Positions 37,086-46,066 of a DNA stretch of 64,000 nucleotides are shown here, piece by piece (the stretch's first letter is position 1; every line of letters begins with the position of its first letter). A model generated the notes under the pieces. The model had not been told where the DNA came from. It did not search any database and saw only the letters and a list, made by a program, of their open reading frames with translations. The DNA is from Breoghania corrubedonensis (lineage in GTDB: Bacteria > Pseudomonadota > Alphaproteobacteria > Rhizobiales > Stappiaceae). A program made the translations under genes and the position numbers. The DNA lies in assembly GCF_003053845.1 (NCBI RefSeq), contig NZ_QAYG01000007.1, forward strand, positions 124,001 through 188,000, read 5' to 3'.

Positions 37086-38696
37086 ATGGAAGCCGCAACT
37101 CTTTTCGTCATGGTGCTGACGCTGCTGTTTCTGGGCGTCCCCATATCCATCTCGCTGGGCCTATCCAGCGTCCTGGCCATCGCGCTGTTCTCCAACGATT
37201 CCATGTCGTCGGTGGCGCAACAGCTTTTCACCGCCTCGCAGAACTACACGCTGCTGGCGATCCCCTACTTCATTCTCGCCTCCGCCTTCATGTCGACGGG
37301 CGGCGTGGCGCGGCGCATCATCCGCTTCGCGATTGCCGCCGTCGGCCATGTGCGCGGCGGCCTGGCGATCGCGGCGGTGTTCTCCTGCATGCTGTTCGCG
37401 GCGCTGTCGGGCTCCTCGCCGGCGACCGTGGTCGCCATCGGCACCATCGCCATCGCCGGCATGCGCGAGGTCGGCTACACCAAGGACTTCGCCGCCGGCG
37501 TCATCGCCAATGCCGGTACGCTCGGCATTCTGATCCCGCCCTCCATCGTCATGGTGGTCTATGCGGCGGCGACCGACGTGTCGGTCGGGCGCATGTTCCT
37601 GGCCGGTGTCATTCCCGGGATCGTGGCGGGCCTCATGCTGATGGTGGCGATCTACATCAACGCCCGGATCAAGAAAATGCCCAAGCAGCCGTTCGCCGGC
37701 GTGCATGAGGTGGTCGCCGCCGGCCGCGATGCCGGCTGGGGGCTGTTCCTGATCATCATCATCCTGGGCGGCATCTATGGCGGCGTCTTCACGCCGACGG
37801 AAGCCGCAGCCGTGGCCGCGGTCTATTCCTTCATCATCGCCGTCTTCATCTATCGCGACATGGGCCCCCTGAAGGATGTGCCGTGGGTGAGGGACGAGGA
37901 CGGACCCAATGCGCGCGTCGGCTTCTCCGCCACGATCTACGCGCTGGCGGTGCTGTTCATCTGGCTGATCCTGTCGTTCTTCTTCCTGCAGGGGCTGGGG
38001 CTGGAGACGCGCTTCTGGGCGGGAGTGGTGTTGGCGCTCGCGGTGCTGGCCTACTATCCCGTGCTCAGGGCCGACCGGCGCACCGCCGGCATCGGCACCG
38101 CCTATCTGCATTCGCTGGCGATCTGGCGGCGCAACCTGTGGCAGATCCTCTGCGCCTTCATCCCCGCCTTCACCAACGCGGAAACGCGCAAGGTGATGAT
38201 CGACGCCGCGCGCACGACCATCATGCTGATGTTCATCATCGTCAACGCGCTGCTGTTCGCCCATGTGCTGACATCGGAACGCATCCCGCAGGCGATCACC
38301 GACTGGATGGTGGGCGCCGGCTTCAACTGGTTCACCTTCCTGATCGCGATCAACCTGCTGCTGCTGCTCGGCGGTCAGTTCATGGAGCCCTCGGGCCTGC
38401 TGCTGATCGTGGCGCCGGTGGTGTTCCCGATCGCGATGAAGCTCGGCGTCGATCCTGTGCATCTGGGCATCATCATGGTGGTGAACATGGAGATCGGCAT
38501 GATCACGCCGCCGATCGGGCTCAACCTGTTCGTGACATCGGGCATAACGGGAATGTCGCTCGTGCAGGTCGTGCGCGCCTCGGCGCCGTTCGTGGCGATC
38601 CTGTTCCTGTTCCTGATCCTGGTGACCTACATCGAGCCGCTCTCGACCTTCCTGCCCTACGCGCTGATGGGGCCGGAGATCGTGATGCAGAGGTAG
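37086..38696 (+). CDS. dctM: TRAP transporter large permease with central insertion
   Basis: A 536-residue DctM-type channel subunit. Typical motifs are FILASAFMSTGGVARRI, SGSSPATVVAIGTI, GTLGILIPPSIVMVVY and the C-terminal GMITPPIGLNLFVTSGI. It is about 100 residues longer than the usual DctM: the extra piece lies at about residues 275-375 and contains two further membrane spans (around ALAVLFIWLILSFFFLQG and WAGVVLALAVLAYYP). Long DctM forms exist, so this is a variant and not a defect. Together with DctP and DctQ it is probably a DctBD-regulated carboxylate importer. Confidence 0.9.
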   Translation: MEAATLFVMVLTLLFLGVPISISLGLSSVLAIALFSNDSMSSVAQQLFTASQNYTLLAIPYFILASAFMSTGGVARRIIRFAIAAVGHVRGGLAIAAVFSCMLFAALSGSSPATVVAIGTIAIAGMREVGYTKDFAAGVIANAGTLGILIPPSIVMVVYAAATDVSVGRMFLAGVIPGIVAGLMLMVAIYINARIKKMPKQPFAGVHEVVAAGRDAGWGLFLIIIILGGIYGGVFTPTEAAAVAAVYSFIIAVFIYRDMGPLKDVPWVRDEDGPNARVGFSATIYALAVLFIWLILSFFFLQGLGLETRFWAGVVLALAVLAYYPVLRADRRTAGIGTAYLHSLAIWRRNLWQILCAFIPAFTNAETRKVMIDAARTTIMLMFIIVNALLFAHVLTSERIPQAITDWMVGAGFNWFTFLIAINLLLLLGGQFMEPSGLLLIVAPVVFPIAMKLGVDPVHLGIIMVVNMEIGMITPPIGLNLFVTSGITGMSLVQVVRASAPFVAILFLFLILVTYIEPLSTFLPYALMGPEIVMQR

Positions 38697-38698
38697 GG

Positions 38699-38932
38699 AC
38701 GGGGAAAAGAGGGAATGGCGATCGGTGCGCCCTTGCGGGCGCGCTTGGTCGCTGGATTCCGGATCGGCACTCGGCTTCGCCTCGCTTGTCCGGAATGAGG
38801 GAGTGTGGAGTTGGCTTCAAGCCCGCCACAAACTCCTCATTCCGGGCGGTCTGTCGCGAAGCGGCATGGCCAGACCCGGAAGCCAGCAAATCAGCTGGCG
38901 CGTCAGCGCCGTCCGCTTTTCCGTCTCACCGC
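38699..38932. repeat. Dispersed palindromic element, copy C
   Basis: Starts 2 bp after the dctM stop. It has the purine lead GGGGAAAAGAGGGAA, then CGCTGGATTCCGGATCGGC, TTGTCCGGAATGAGGGAGTG, the centre TTGGCTTCAAGCCCGCC, and the mirrored CTCATTCCGGGCGGTCTGTC and GGCCAGACCCGGAAGCCAGC. It is shorter in the outer arms than copies A and B. It may serve both dctM and the convergent gene ending at 38926. Confidence 0.85.
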
Positions 38933-39414
38933 TCGAACACGATCCGGCTCAGCTCGTTCGTGCCGTCGGTGCTGGTCAGCACCAGTTCGTCCGAGCCCTT
39001 TTCCCAGCTCAGATTTCCGGAAACCGGCTTGTGGCCTTCCTTTCCCGGAAACGTGAAACTGATGGCAACGGTCTTGCCGCGCGCGCGGCCCGTCACCGGG
39101 GCGACCGCGCTGCTTGTCGGGCTGTACCAGCGCCCGGTGAAGCGCCCGCTCGTCTCGTCGATATAGCCCTTGACCGGAAAATTCGTGCCCGAGGCGGCGC
39201 ACTTGCCGTCGATCGACAGGCGCGGCGCCTCGAAATCGGATGCGATGCGGCAGCGCACGATCTGCTTTGCCGCATCGCCCGGCTTTTTCACCCAGCCCTT
39301 GCCGGCCCAGCGGCCGGTGGCGGTGCCGAGCGCGGGGTCGGCGGCGGCGGGAAGGACCGCTGTCAAAAGGCCAAGCGTTGCGGCAAAGGCGATGGTGAGG
39401 CGTCGTTCAATCAT
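38926..39414 (-). CDS. Small exported protein of unknown function
   Basis: A 162-residue protein with a Sec signal (M-I-E-R-R, hydrophobic core, cleavage near AAA-DPA). The mature part is about 135 residues, rich in beta-type segments, with GRWAGKGWVKKPGDAAKQIVRCR, a pair of cysteines (CR and KCAASG), and a repeated GRxTGRWYSPT-like stretch. I do not recognise the family with certainty; the layout resembles small periplasmic lipocalin-like proteins. Its ATG overlaps the stop of the MMPL exporter gene (ATGA), so the two are translationally coupled and probably work together. Confidence 0.7.
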   Translation of the reverse strand: MIERRLTIAFAATLGLLTAVLPAAADPALGTATGRWAGKGWVKKPGDAAKQIVRCRIASDFEAPRLSIDGKCAASGTNFPVKGYIDETSGRFTGRWYSPTSSAVAPVTGRARGKTVAISFTFPGKEGHKPVSGNLSWEKGSDELVLTSTDGTNELSRIVFER

Positions 39415-41741
39415 GTCTCGGCAAACCATTTGGGACGTCGGAGCCATTTCAGGCGCAGGATGGCGGGCAGCAGCAACAGATCCGCCAGAAGCGCCACGAA
39501 GAACGTCAGGATCAGCATGATGCCGAACAGCCTGACGGTGGCGAACGCGCTGGTCAGCGTCACCATGACGCCGGCCGCGATCAGCACCGTGGTGATGATC
39601 ATCACCCGGCCGGTCTGGCCGATCGCCACCCGTAGCGCTTCGTCAACGTCCAGACCGATGGAGCGTTCCAGCCGGTAGCGGTTGGCGAAGTGGATGGAAT
39701 CGTCCACCGCGATGCCGAAGGCCACCGTCAGCGCCAGCACGGCGGTGGGATTGACCTGTCCGTTGTTGACCAGATGAAGCGCCGCGGCGGATATGACCAG
39801 CGGCAGCACGTTGGGAAACAGCAGGGCGGGCGCCAGCATCGGCCAGCGGAAGGCGCCGGCGACCACGATCACCGCAACGATGCAGGCCCCCATCAGGCCT
39901 TCCGCAAGCTGGCGGATCATCGGCAGGGCGTTGTGGCGCAGCACGGCGGGGAAGCCGTAGATGCGCTGCGCACCCGCGCTTTTCGCCGCCGTGGTGATGG
40001 CGTCCTGCAGGCGCAGCGTGGTGTGGTCGCGCATCGGCTCGGGCACGAACACGATGACATGCGCGGTCTTGCCGTCGGGCGAGAGAAGCTGCGTGCGCTG
40101 GGCGGTATCGAGCTTTGCGAGTTCCTCCTCGCTCGGCGCGCGGTCCGGTTCGCCCAGCCAGCGCGCGGCGGTGACGACGGAGAGCACCGAATAGTCGGGC
40201 GCGGCGGCTTCCACCTTTTCCACGAGGTTCTTCATCCGCGCCCAGCCGGCCTTCGTCTCGAGCGCGTTGTCGCCGGAAACGTCGAGATCGATCCACAGCC
40301 GGAAATAGCCGCCGAAAGCCTTCTCGATGCGGTCGTTGGCAAGCCTGACGTCGCTCGTTTCCGGCATGTTCTGGAAGAGCGGAAACCACATCTCCGTGCG
40401 CGAGATCGACCAGAGTCCGCCGGCCATGACGACAACGGCGACGGCGATGACGAGCCGCGTTCGACCCAGCGCCCAACGCTCGAAAAAGGCTGGCACCGGC
40501 GCGCGCATCAGCACCCCGCGCCGTTTCTTCGCCGGCGGCCGGCAATAGGGAGCGATCAGCGTGAAACCGACCAGCACCACCAGATAGGAGGCCATCACGC
40601 CGGCGGCTCCCAGAATGGCCAGCTCGCGCAAAGGTGCGTTCGACGTGGCGCCGATCGCGCCGAAGCCGATGGCGGTGGTGAGCGCGGTGAGCGCGCAGGC
40701 AGGGCCGACGTCGGAGATGGTCTGCGTCAGCCGTTCGCGCCGGGTGCCTTCGGTTTCCACCAGATAGTGCATGGTCAGATGAATGCTGTCGGCGATGCCG
40801 AGCACCAGCACCAGGATCGGCACCACGTTGGAAAGCACCGTGACGGGAAAGCCGAAGGCGACGAACAGCGCCAGCGACACGCCCGCACCGACGAGCGCGG
40901 GGGCGGCCACCACCAGCGTCGTGCGCAGCGTGCCGAAGATCAGAAAGGCGAGGACGATGGCGATGACGCAGCCCGCCCCGTTCAACCGGATGAGGTCGGA
41001 CTTGATCGCCCCCGAGATATCGAAGGCGATGGCATCGACGCCGGTCAGTTCGTAGGTGAGGCCGGTTTTGGTGAAGTCCTTCGAAAGCGTGCGGATATCG
41101 CTGAGTTTGGCGCGCAGCTGGCCGCGTTTCAATGTGCCGTCGAGCGCCACGAAAATGAGCGCACTCTTCATGTCCTTCGAAATGAGAGGCCGGATGTCGG
41201 GTTCGCTCGCGCGGTAGGCTGCAAGCCGTGCGCCGATATCGGCGTCCTTGATGTCGAAGGGAAAGACGGCCTCGCCCGGATGGTCCCGATCGGCCGTGGG
41301 AAAGCGCATCGAGAAGGGCGAGAGCACGAATTCCGCACCGTCGAGAAGTTGCAGCTCAAGCGAGAAGTCGCGCATGGCGGAGAAGTCGTCAGCCGTGAAG
41401 GCGCGCTCGCTTTCCACCAGCACCACCACGTTGCGCCCGCTCGTCAGCGATTCCGAGGTTTCCGCGCGCGAGGCGAAGATGCGCTGGAGATTGTCGTCGA
41501 AATGCAGCTTCGGGATCGCCAGCGCCGAGGCGACGATCACCAGAACGAGCAGGAGAGCGGCGATCGCGGGGTGTTTGGCCGCGAAATGGCCCGGCAGATC
41601 CAGTCCGAAGCCGGAAAACGTGCTTTTCGGTCGCCGTCCGCCCGCGGAACCGCCAACGTCGTCGATATCGGGTTCGTCGTCTCGCTCATGCTCTTTCACC
41701 AGCGAGACCCCGGCGTCTCGCTGGTGGGTTCGGGCGCGCAA
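39411..41741 (-). CDS. MMPL/RND-superfamily exporter
   Basis: A protein of about 760-776 residues with the MMPL plan: an N-terminal span (IAALLLVLVIVASALAIP), a large periplasmic loop, a cluster of five spans including VLVLGIADSIHLTMHYLVE, a second loop, and five more spans with ALTVAFGIAVDDSIHFANRYRLE. The duplicated (A/G)-x-D-S-I-H motifs in TM4 and TM10 carry the proton-relay acids. Relatives export lipids or hydrophobic small molecules. The start is unclear: a TTG at 41741 or a GTG at 41699, the latter inside a hairpin. It is coupled to a small exported protein. Confidence 0.85.
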   Translation of the reverse strand: MRARTHQRDAGVSLVKEHERDDEPDIDDVGGSAGGRRPKSTFSGFGLDLPGHFAAKHPAIAALLLVLVIVASALAIPKLHFDDNLQRIFASRAETSESLTSGRNVVVLVESERAFTADDFSAMRDFSLELQLLDGAEFVLSPFSMRFPTADRDHPGEAVFPFDIKDADIGARLAAYRASEPDIRPLISKDMKSALIFVALDGTLKRGQLRAKLSDIRTLSKDFTKTGLTYELTGVDAIAFDISGAIKSDLIRLNGAGCVIAIVLAFLIFGTLRTTLVVAAPALVGAGVSLALFVAFGFPVTVLSNVVPILVLVLGIADSIHLTMHYLVETEGTRRERLTQTISDVGPACALTALTTAIGFGAIGATSNAPLRELAILGAAGVMASYLVVLVGFTLIAPYCRPPAKKRRGVLMRAPVPAFFERWALGRTRLVIAVAVVVMAGGLWSISRTEMWFPLFQNMPETSDVRLANDRIEKAFGGYFRLWIDLDVSGDNALETKAGWARMKNLVEKVEAAAPDYSVLSVVTAARWLGEPDRAPSEEELAKLDTAQRTQLLSPDGKTAHVIVFVPEPMRDHTTLRLQDAITTAAKSAGAQRIYGFPAVLRHNALPMIRQLAEGLMGACIVAVIVVAGAFRWPMLAPALLFPNVLPLVISAAALHLVNNGQVNPTAVLALTVAFGIAVDDSIHFANRYRLERSIGLDVDEALRVAIGQTGRVMIITTVLIAAGVMVTLTSAFATVRLFGIMLILTFFVALLADLLLLPAILRLKWLRRPKWFAET
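41698..41725. other. Perfect 11-bp inverted repeat at the start of the MMPL gene
   Basis: ACCAGCGAGAC and GTCTCGCTGGT flank CCCGGC. The candidate GTG start at 41697-41699 lies at its edge, so folding could hide the start, or the repeat may be an operator. Confidence 0.5.
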
Positions 41742-42177
41742 ATGCTTTCAAGGCCGGCGTGGTTCAGCCAGTCGGTCATGTCCGGTTCCGTGTTCTTGCG
41801 TTGTCCTCCATCTTGCACGGCAGGGAGGCGGCGAAAAGGCAGATGCCCGATCATTTTTCGCATTTGTTCCATGGCGGTCATTGCGCACGGGTTTCACCGT
41901 GCTTGAATTCGGACAGCTCATGCACCATCTTTTAACCACACCGGTCCACCATCCAAGATGAATTGAGACCGAAACGGCTCAGCCTGGGGCGGAATGCCCC
42001 GGTGAAAAAAGAAAAAAGAGCCAGCGCGAAAGTCGGGACCGCTTTGTGTCCCCGTTGCGCATGGCCCGGATGGTTCCCTTCCGGCGGATCTTTTTGAAGA
42101 ACCGCAAGTGTTGCACAAGCTGGCTGCGCAAACATGTGCGCCGGCTTCGATATTTCATGAAATAAGGAAAAACAAAA
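41742..42177. other. Intergenic region, leader of the cold-shock gene
   Basis: This 436-bp gap separates the divergent MMPL and cold-shock genes. It has an A-rich patch near 42001-42017 and a perfect 14-bp palindrome, TATTTCATGAAATA, at 42151-42164 directly before the AAGGAAA site of the cold-shock gene. Long leaders are normal for cspA-type genes. No gene is visible. Confidence 0.5.
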
Positions 42178-42381
42178 ATGGAAAACGGAAATGTGAAGTG
42201 GTTCGACCCGCGCAAGGGCTTCGGGTTCATCGAGCCCGACCATGGCGGAAGCGACGTCTTCGTCCATATGAACGCGGTCAAGGCGGCGGGCCTTAACCTG
42301 CTTAAGGAAGGCCAGGTGGTCTTCTACGAGCTGGTCCACGCCGGCGACCGCAACGAGGCGCGCGACCTGGCGGTCGTTTAA
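42178..42381 (+). CDS. Cold-shock domain protein (CspA family)
   Basis: A 67-residue single cold-shock domain. RNP1 is KGFGFIEPD and RNP2 is DVFVHM, both intact, with the starting GNVKWFDPRKG typical of CspA. It binds single-stranded RNA/DNA as a chaperone. The start is firm (AAGGAAA upstream). The C-terminal half is slightly unusual (FYELVHAGDRNEARDL), as often in alphaproteobacterial copies. The long upstream leader suggests post-transcriptional control. Confidence 0.93.
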   Translation: MENGNVKWFDPRKGFGFIEPDHGGSDVFVHMNAVKAAGLNLLKEGQVVFYELVHAGDRNEARDLAVV

Positions 42382-42533
42382 GCGTCTGGCGCCCGGCCCG
42401 CAGGCAACGCGATTGCCAGCGGAGCCGCGAGGCCCTATGTCCCGCCAACCCCTTGCGGTGAGTTCCGCAAGGGTATCTTGGTCCGCCAGGGTATCCTGGT
42501 TCGCAAGGGCAACGTGGGCGGGGCCGTCGAAAC

Positions 42534-43727
42534 ATGACCGCAAATGATGTGAAGCCGCGCAAGACGCTGGACGGGCTGGAAGACTGGCTCATCCGCGAGG
42601 CGCGGCTTTTCGATTCTCCGGCCGATATCGTTGACGGCGTCTGCCGATGGCTGATCGATGCCGGCCTGCCGCTCATCCGCTGCCGCATCGGCCAACGCCT
42701 CGCCGATCCGCTGATGTCCGCGTGGGGCGTGGTGTGGCGGCCGGATCACGTCGAGGATTATGTCGTCGACCGCGAGACCCTGGAGGGCCCCGCCTATTTC
42801 GGCAGTCCGTTCCAGGCGGTGGTGCAGACGCGCGCGCCCCGGCGGTACGATCTCACGGCCCTTTCCCCCGACGATCACGAGAGCCTGCACGAACAGGCTG
42901 AAATCGGCGGACGCGACTACATCGCCATCCCCTTCATCTACGGCGACGGTTCGGTTCAGGGCGGCGCCTTCGTCTTTTCCGAAAAGCTGGATGAGGCGAC
43001 GGCGGAGCGGATCATGTCGCTGCGCCATGCCCTGGCAGCGACACTGGAGCCGGTCGCCATGCGCCGTTCGGCCCGCTCGCTGCTCACCACCTATCTTGGT
43101 CGCGGGCCGGCGGAACGGGTGATGTCGGGCGCCTTCCGGCGTGGCGACATGGGCCATCTCGACGCGGTCGTGCTCTTCACCGATCTGTGTGGTTCCTCCG
43201 CGCTGTCGGAACGCTGCTCCGAGGCGCAGCTGCTTTCCATTCTCGACACCTATTTCGAGGCGGTGGCCGACGGGGTGAAGGCCAATCGGGGGGAGGTGCT
43301 GAAGTTCCTCGGCGACGGACTGCTGGCGATCTTTCCCGTTGACGGGTCGGTCAATGCCGCGATTGCCTGCGGCCAGGCGGTGGCGGCGGTGAACGCGGCC
43401 GATGCTGTCCTGCGCGACGTGGCGCTCGCTCCCAGCTGCGGCGGGGTGTTCCCCTGCTTTGCGGCCGCGCTCCATCTCGGGCCCGTCGTTTACGGCAATA
43501 TCGGCTCGCGCGATCGGCTCGACTTCACGGTGGTGGGCCAGACGGTCAATCTGGTTAGCCGGCTGGAGGATATCGCCAAGTCCCAGCCGGGAAGCATCGT
43601 CTGCTCGCAGGCCTTCGCGCAAACCTGGGGCGGGCCGAGCGAGGCACTCGGCACCCGCATGCTGAAGGGCTTCTCGCTGCCCCAGTCGCTGCACACGATC
43701 GAGCGCCACAACCTCCGCAGATCCTGA
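42534..43727 (+). CDS. Class III adenylate/guanylate cyclase with N-terminal sensor-like domain
   Basis: A 397-residue soluble protein. The C-terminal cyclase domain (about residue 200 onward) has the metal-binding VVLFTDLCGSSALSE, the conserved KFLGDGLLAIFP and the late DFTVVGQTVNLVSRLE; both metal-binding aspartates are present. The N-terminal 180 residues, without membrane spans, include WLIDAGLPLIRCRIG and read like a small-ligand sensor region often found in rhizobial cyclases. It makes a cyclic nucleotide, probably cAMP. A short imperfect tandem repeat (GGGTATC-TGGT units) lies just upstream at 42470-42510. Confidence 0.88.
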   Translation: MTANDVKPRKTLDGLEDWLIREARLFDSPADIVDGVCRWLIDAGLPLIRCRIGQRLADPLMSAWGVVWRPDHVEDYVVDRETLEGPAYFGSPFQAVVQTRAPRRYDLTALSPDDHESLHEQAEIGGRDYIAIPFIYGDGSVQGGAFVFSEKLDEATAERIMSLRHALAATLEPVAMRRSARSLLTTYLGRGPAERVMSGAFRRGDMGHLDAVVLFTDLCGSSALSERCSEAQLLSILDTYFEAVADGVKANRGEVLKFLGDGLLAIFPVDGSVNAAIACGQAVAAVNAADAVLRDVALAPSCGGVFPCFAAALHLGPVVYGNIGSRDRLDFTVVGQTVNLVSRLEDIAKSQPGSIVCSQAFAQTWGGPSEALGTRMLKGFSLPQSLHTIERHNLRRS

Positions 43728-43782
43728 AACCACCTTGCGCTCACCCCCGTTCGCGCGTTGCGTGCAGGCGTGCAGGCTTGCC

Positions 43783-44766
43783 CTACAGCCGGATGCCTTC
43801 TTCGGTCGCGTAGGTGCGCACGATGTCGGTAAAGCTCCTGTCGGGGGCGAAGCCGAGGCTGCGGGCGCGGAAGGTGTTGAAGTCGCGCGGCCAGCCCGCG
43901 ACGATGGCTGTGATCCTCTCGTCCGGCTGATAGCGGATGAGTTTGACGCGTTGCTGGCCGGCAAGCTCGCGAAGCGTGTCGATCTGTTCCTGCACGGTGA
44001 CCGAGATGCCCGGCATGGTCAGGTTGCGGCGGCCTTCCAGCGGCTGCGTGTCCATGGTTGCGGCGCGTTCGAGAAAGCTCACGGCGGCGCGCGGGCTCGC
44101 CATCCAGTGGCGCACGGTGGTGGGCACGGGCAGCGTCGCCACCTCGCCGTTCAGCGGCTCGCGGATGATGGAGGAAAAGAACCCCGAAGCCGCCTTGTTG
44201 GGCTTGCCGGGCCTCACCACGATGGTGGGAAGCCTGAGCCCGACCGCATCGACGTATCCCTTTCGCGAATAGTCCGCGATCAGCAGTTCGCAGATCGCCT
44301 TCTGCGTGCCGTAGGAGGTGAGCGGGGTCAGGTGGTGCTCGTCGGTAATGCGCTCGGGATAGGGCGCGCCGTAGACGGCGATGGACGAGGCGAAGACAAG
44401 CCGGGGGACATGGCGGGCGGCGCGCAACGCCTCCAGAAGCCGCAGGGTGCCTTCCAGATTGACCCGGTATCCCTTGTCGAAATCCTCCTCCGCCTCGCCG
44501 GAAACGATCGCGGCCAGATGCACGATGATGTCGGGCTTGAGGCAGACGAGCCGTTCCGCCGTTTCCGGATCGGAGATATCGGCGGCGAATGTCTCAATGG
44601 GCAGGGCAGCCGGCGCAGCGGCGATCGCGGGGGCCTCGGGCTCGACGACGTCGGCAAGTGTCAGCCGGTCGACCGGTTGCCCGCCTATGGTGCCGTTTTC
44701 CGCGATGCGCATCGCCAGGCGGGCGCCGATCATGCCGGCGGCACCCAATATAAGAACATGCGTCAT
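43783..44766 (-). CDS. denD: D-erythronate dehydrogenase-like NAD-dependent epimerase
   Basis: A 327-residue extended SDR. The Rossmann loop is LILGAAGMIGARLA, the catalytic serine is in LVFASSIAVYGAPYP, the YxxxK pair is in TSYGTQKAICELLI, and the substrate part LRLPTIVVRPGKPNKAASGF is typical of DenD. DenD oxidises D-erythronate; the partner kinase and isomerase genes of that pathway are not here. It has its own upstream region of about 150 bp that precedes the divergent cobalamin riboswitch. Confidence 0.87.
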   Translation of the reverse strand: MTHVLILGAAGMIGARLAMRIAENGTIGGQPVDRLTLADVVEPEAPAIAAAPAALPIETFAADISDPETAERLVCLKPDIIVHLAAIVSGEAEEDFDKGYRVNLEGTLRLLEALRAARHVPRLVFASSIAVYGAPYPERITDEHHLTPLTSYGTQKAICELLIADYSRKGYVDAVGLRLPTIVVRPGKPNKAASGFFSSIIREPLNGEVATLPVPTTVRHWMASPRAAVSFLERAATMDTQPLEGRRNLTMPGISVTVQEQIDTLRELAGQQRVKLIRYQPDERITAIVAGWPRDFNTFRARSLGFAPDRSFTDIVRTYATEEGIRL

Positions 44767-44914
44767 AGAGCGCCCTCCTCATGGCTCCATGTCCGCCCCG
44801 TGATCACCCCAGGGGCGGAACTATGCGGGCGGACGAAGGGCGTGACAAGAGCGGGCCCGTCGTGATCGCGAATTCCCGCAGTGTGCCTTTCCCCGAGGAT
44901 CGAATCTGGTCTAG

Positions 44915-45145
44915 GATGCGGTGTTCGGGTTCCATGCGGGCAAAGCCCGCGGGATTAAATGGGAACACGGCAAGGCCGACCCAATCGGGGGCCTGATCCG
45001 TGACTGCCCTCGCAACTGTGAACGCGGAGCCGGCTCCTGTTGTCCACCGGGCGATACGCCCGGGAGGCAAAGCCACTGGGCGAAAAGCCCGGGAAGGTGG
45101 AGTTTCGGTGTTGAGGCGTGAGTCAGGAGACCTGCCCGGATATCG
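44915..45145 (+). promoter_or_regulatory. Cobalamin (B12) riboswitch
   Basis: The conserved landmarks of the B12 aptamer appear in order: GGTGTTCGGGTTCC, TGGGAACACGG, GCCCTCGCAACTGT, the B12-box-like GCGGAGCCGG, CCCGGGAGGCAAAGCCACTGG, GGGAAGGTGG and the terminal GAGTCAGGAGACCTGCC. It lies on the plus strand 70 bp before a CbiM-like gene. Binding of adenosylcobalamin should lower expression of that gene. Confidence 0.93.
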
Positions 45146-45185
45146 GCCTCAACCGGCGCTGCCGTCTTGCGGCATGCGCCACGAA

Positions 45186-45204
45186 CCCGCACGAAGGGTG
45201 CGGG
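45186..45204 (+). promoter_or_regulatory. Ribosome-site hairpin of the riboswitch expression platform
   Basis: CCCGCAC (45186-45192) pairs exactly with GTGCGGG (45198-45204) around GAAGG; the right arm runs directly into GGGGAAAGG, the ribosome-binding site of the next gene. This suggests translational control by the riboswitch. Confidence 0.6.
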
Positions 45205-45216
45205 GAAAGGAACGAC

Positions 45217-45921
45217 ATGCATATCGAACCGGGCGTCGTCGACGGCGCCAAGATCGTCCTGAGCTATGCCACGGGCGCGGCCGCCCTCGGGCTTGCCGGC
45301 AAGATGGCGCTCGATACCGTGCGCGAAAGCGGCAACGGCCTCGGCCGGATCGGCGGCGCCTCCGCGCTCGCCGCGCGCACGGTGATCACCACCGCGCTGG
45401 TCTTCTGCTTCTTCCAGGTGCTGCCGCATCATCCCGTCGGCGTTTCCGAGGTTCACCTGATCCTCGGCTCGACGCTCTTCCTGATCTTCGGCGCGGGTCC
45501 GGCGAGCCTCGGTCTGGCGCTGGGCCTGCTTTTTCAGGGGCTGTTCTTCGCGCCCTTCGACCTGCCGCAATATGGCATGAACGTCACGACGATCATCGTG
45601 CCGCTCTATGCGATGAGCTTCCTCGCCAAGCGCATCATTCCCGCCGCCACCGCCTACAAGGACGTGAAGTACTCCCAGGCGCTGGCGCTTTCCACGGCCT
45701 ACCAGGGCGGCATCGTGTGTTGGGTCGGGTTCTGGGCGCTCTACGGCCAGGGCTTCGGTGCCGAGAACATGGCCAACGTCGCCTCTTTCGGCGCGGCCTA
45801 CATGACGGTGATCATCGTCGAGCCGCTGGTCGATCTCGGCGTTCTCGCCGGCGCCAAGGCGCTCGACAGGCTGTCCGGCTCCGGCCTGGTACAGTCGCGG
45901 CTCTACCAGCCGGCGGCGTAA
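45217..45921 (+). CDS. CbiM-like energy-coupling-factor permease (cobalt-type)
   Basis: A 234-residue membrane protein. It begins MHIEPG, the N-terminal Met-His end that coordinates the metal in CbiM/NikM proteins, and has about six to seven hydrophobic spans plus a further motif VHLILGSTLFLIFGAGPASLG and GLLFQGLFF that match the CbiM core. A GGGGAAAGG site precedes the ATG. The cobalamin riboswitch in front supports cobalt uptake or a B12-linked role. No CbiN, CbiQ or CbiO gene lies beside it, so it either uses distant partners or acts alone. Confidence 0.85.
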   Translation: MHIEPGVVDGAKIVLSYATGAAALGLAGKMALDTVRESGNGLGRIGGASALAARTVITTALVFCFFQVLPHHPVGVSEVHLILGSTLFLIFGAGPASLGLALGLLFQGLFFAPFDLPQYGMNVTTIIVPLYAMSFLAKRIIPAATAYKDVKYSQALALSTAYQGGIVCWVGFWALYGQGFGAENMANVASFGAAYMTVIIVEPLVDLGVLAGAKALDRLSGSGLVQSRLYQPAA

Positions 45922-45948
45922 CAGGCTCTGTATCTGTTGCGAAATTCG

Positions 45949-45979
45949 AAGGGCTGTCCGTCACGCGGGCAGCCCTTTT
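45949..45979 (+). terminator. Intrinsic terminator after the CbiM-like gene
   Basis: AAGGGCTG-CCG pairs with CGG-CAGCCCTT, followed by TTTT at 45976-45979. It lies 28 bp beyond the stop codon, which makes the riboswitch-gene unit monocistronic. Confidence 0.85.
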
Positions 45980-46066
45980 GCGTGGGGCGTCGATGCGCTC
46001 CCTTCCGCACCCTCTCTCTCGCACAGTTCAAGCAGACAGGGTGCTGGTGTGCCGTGCGCAATCAGT

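Noticed and set aside
42470-42510. Short tandem units (AGGGTATC-TGGT) before the cyclase gene considered as an operator array
   Set aside because: Only two to three imperfect units are present and they do not match a known site; noted in the cyclase entry only.
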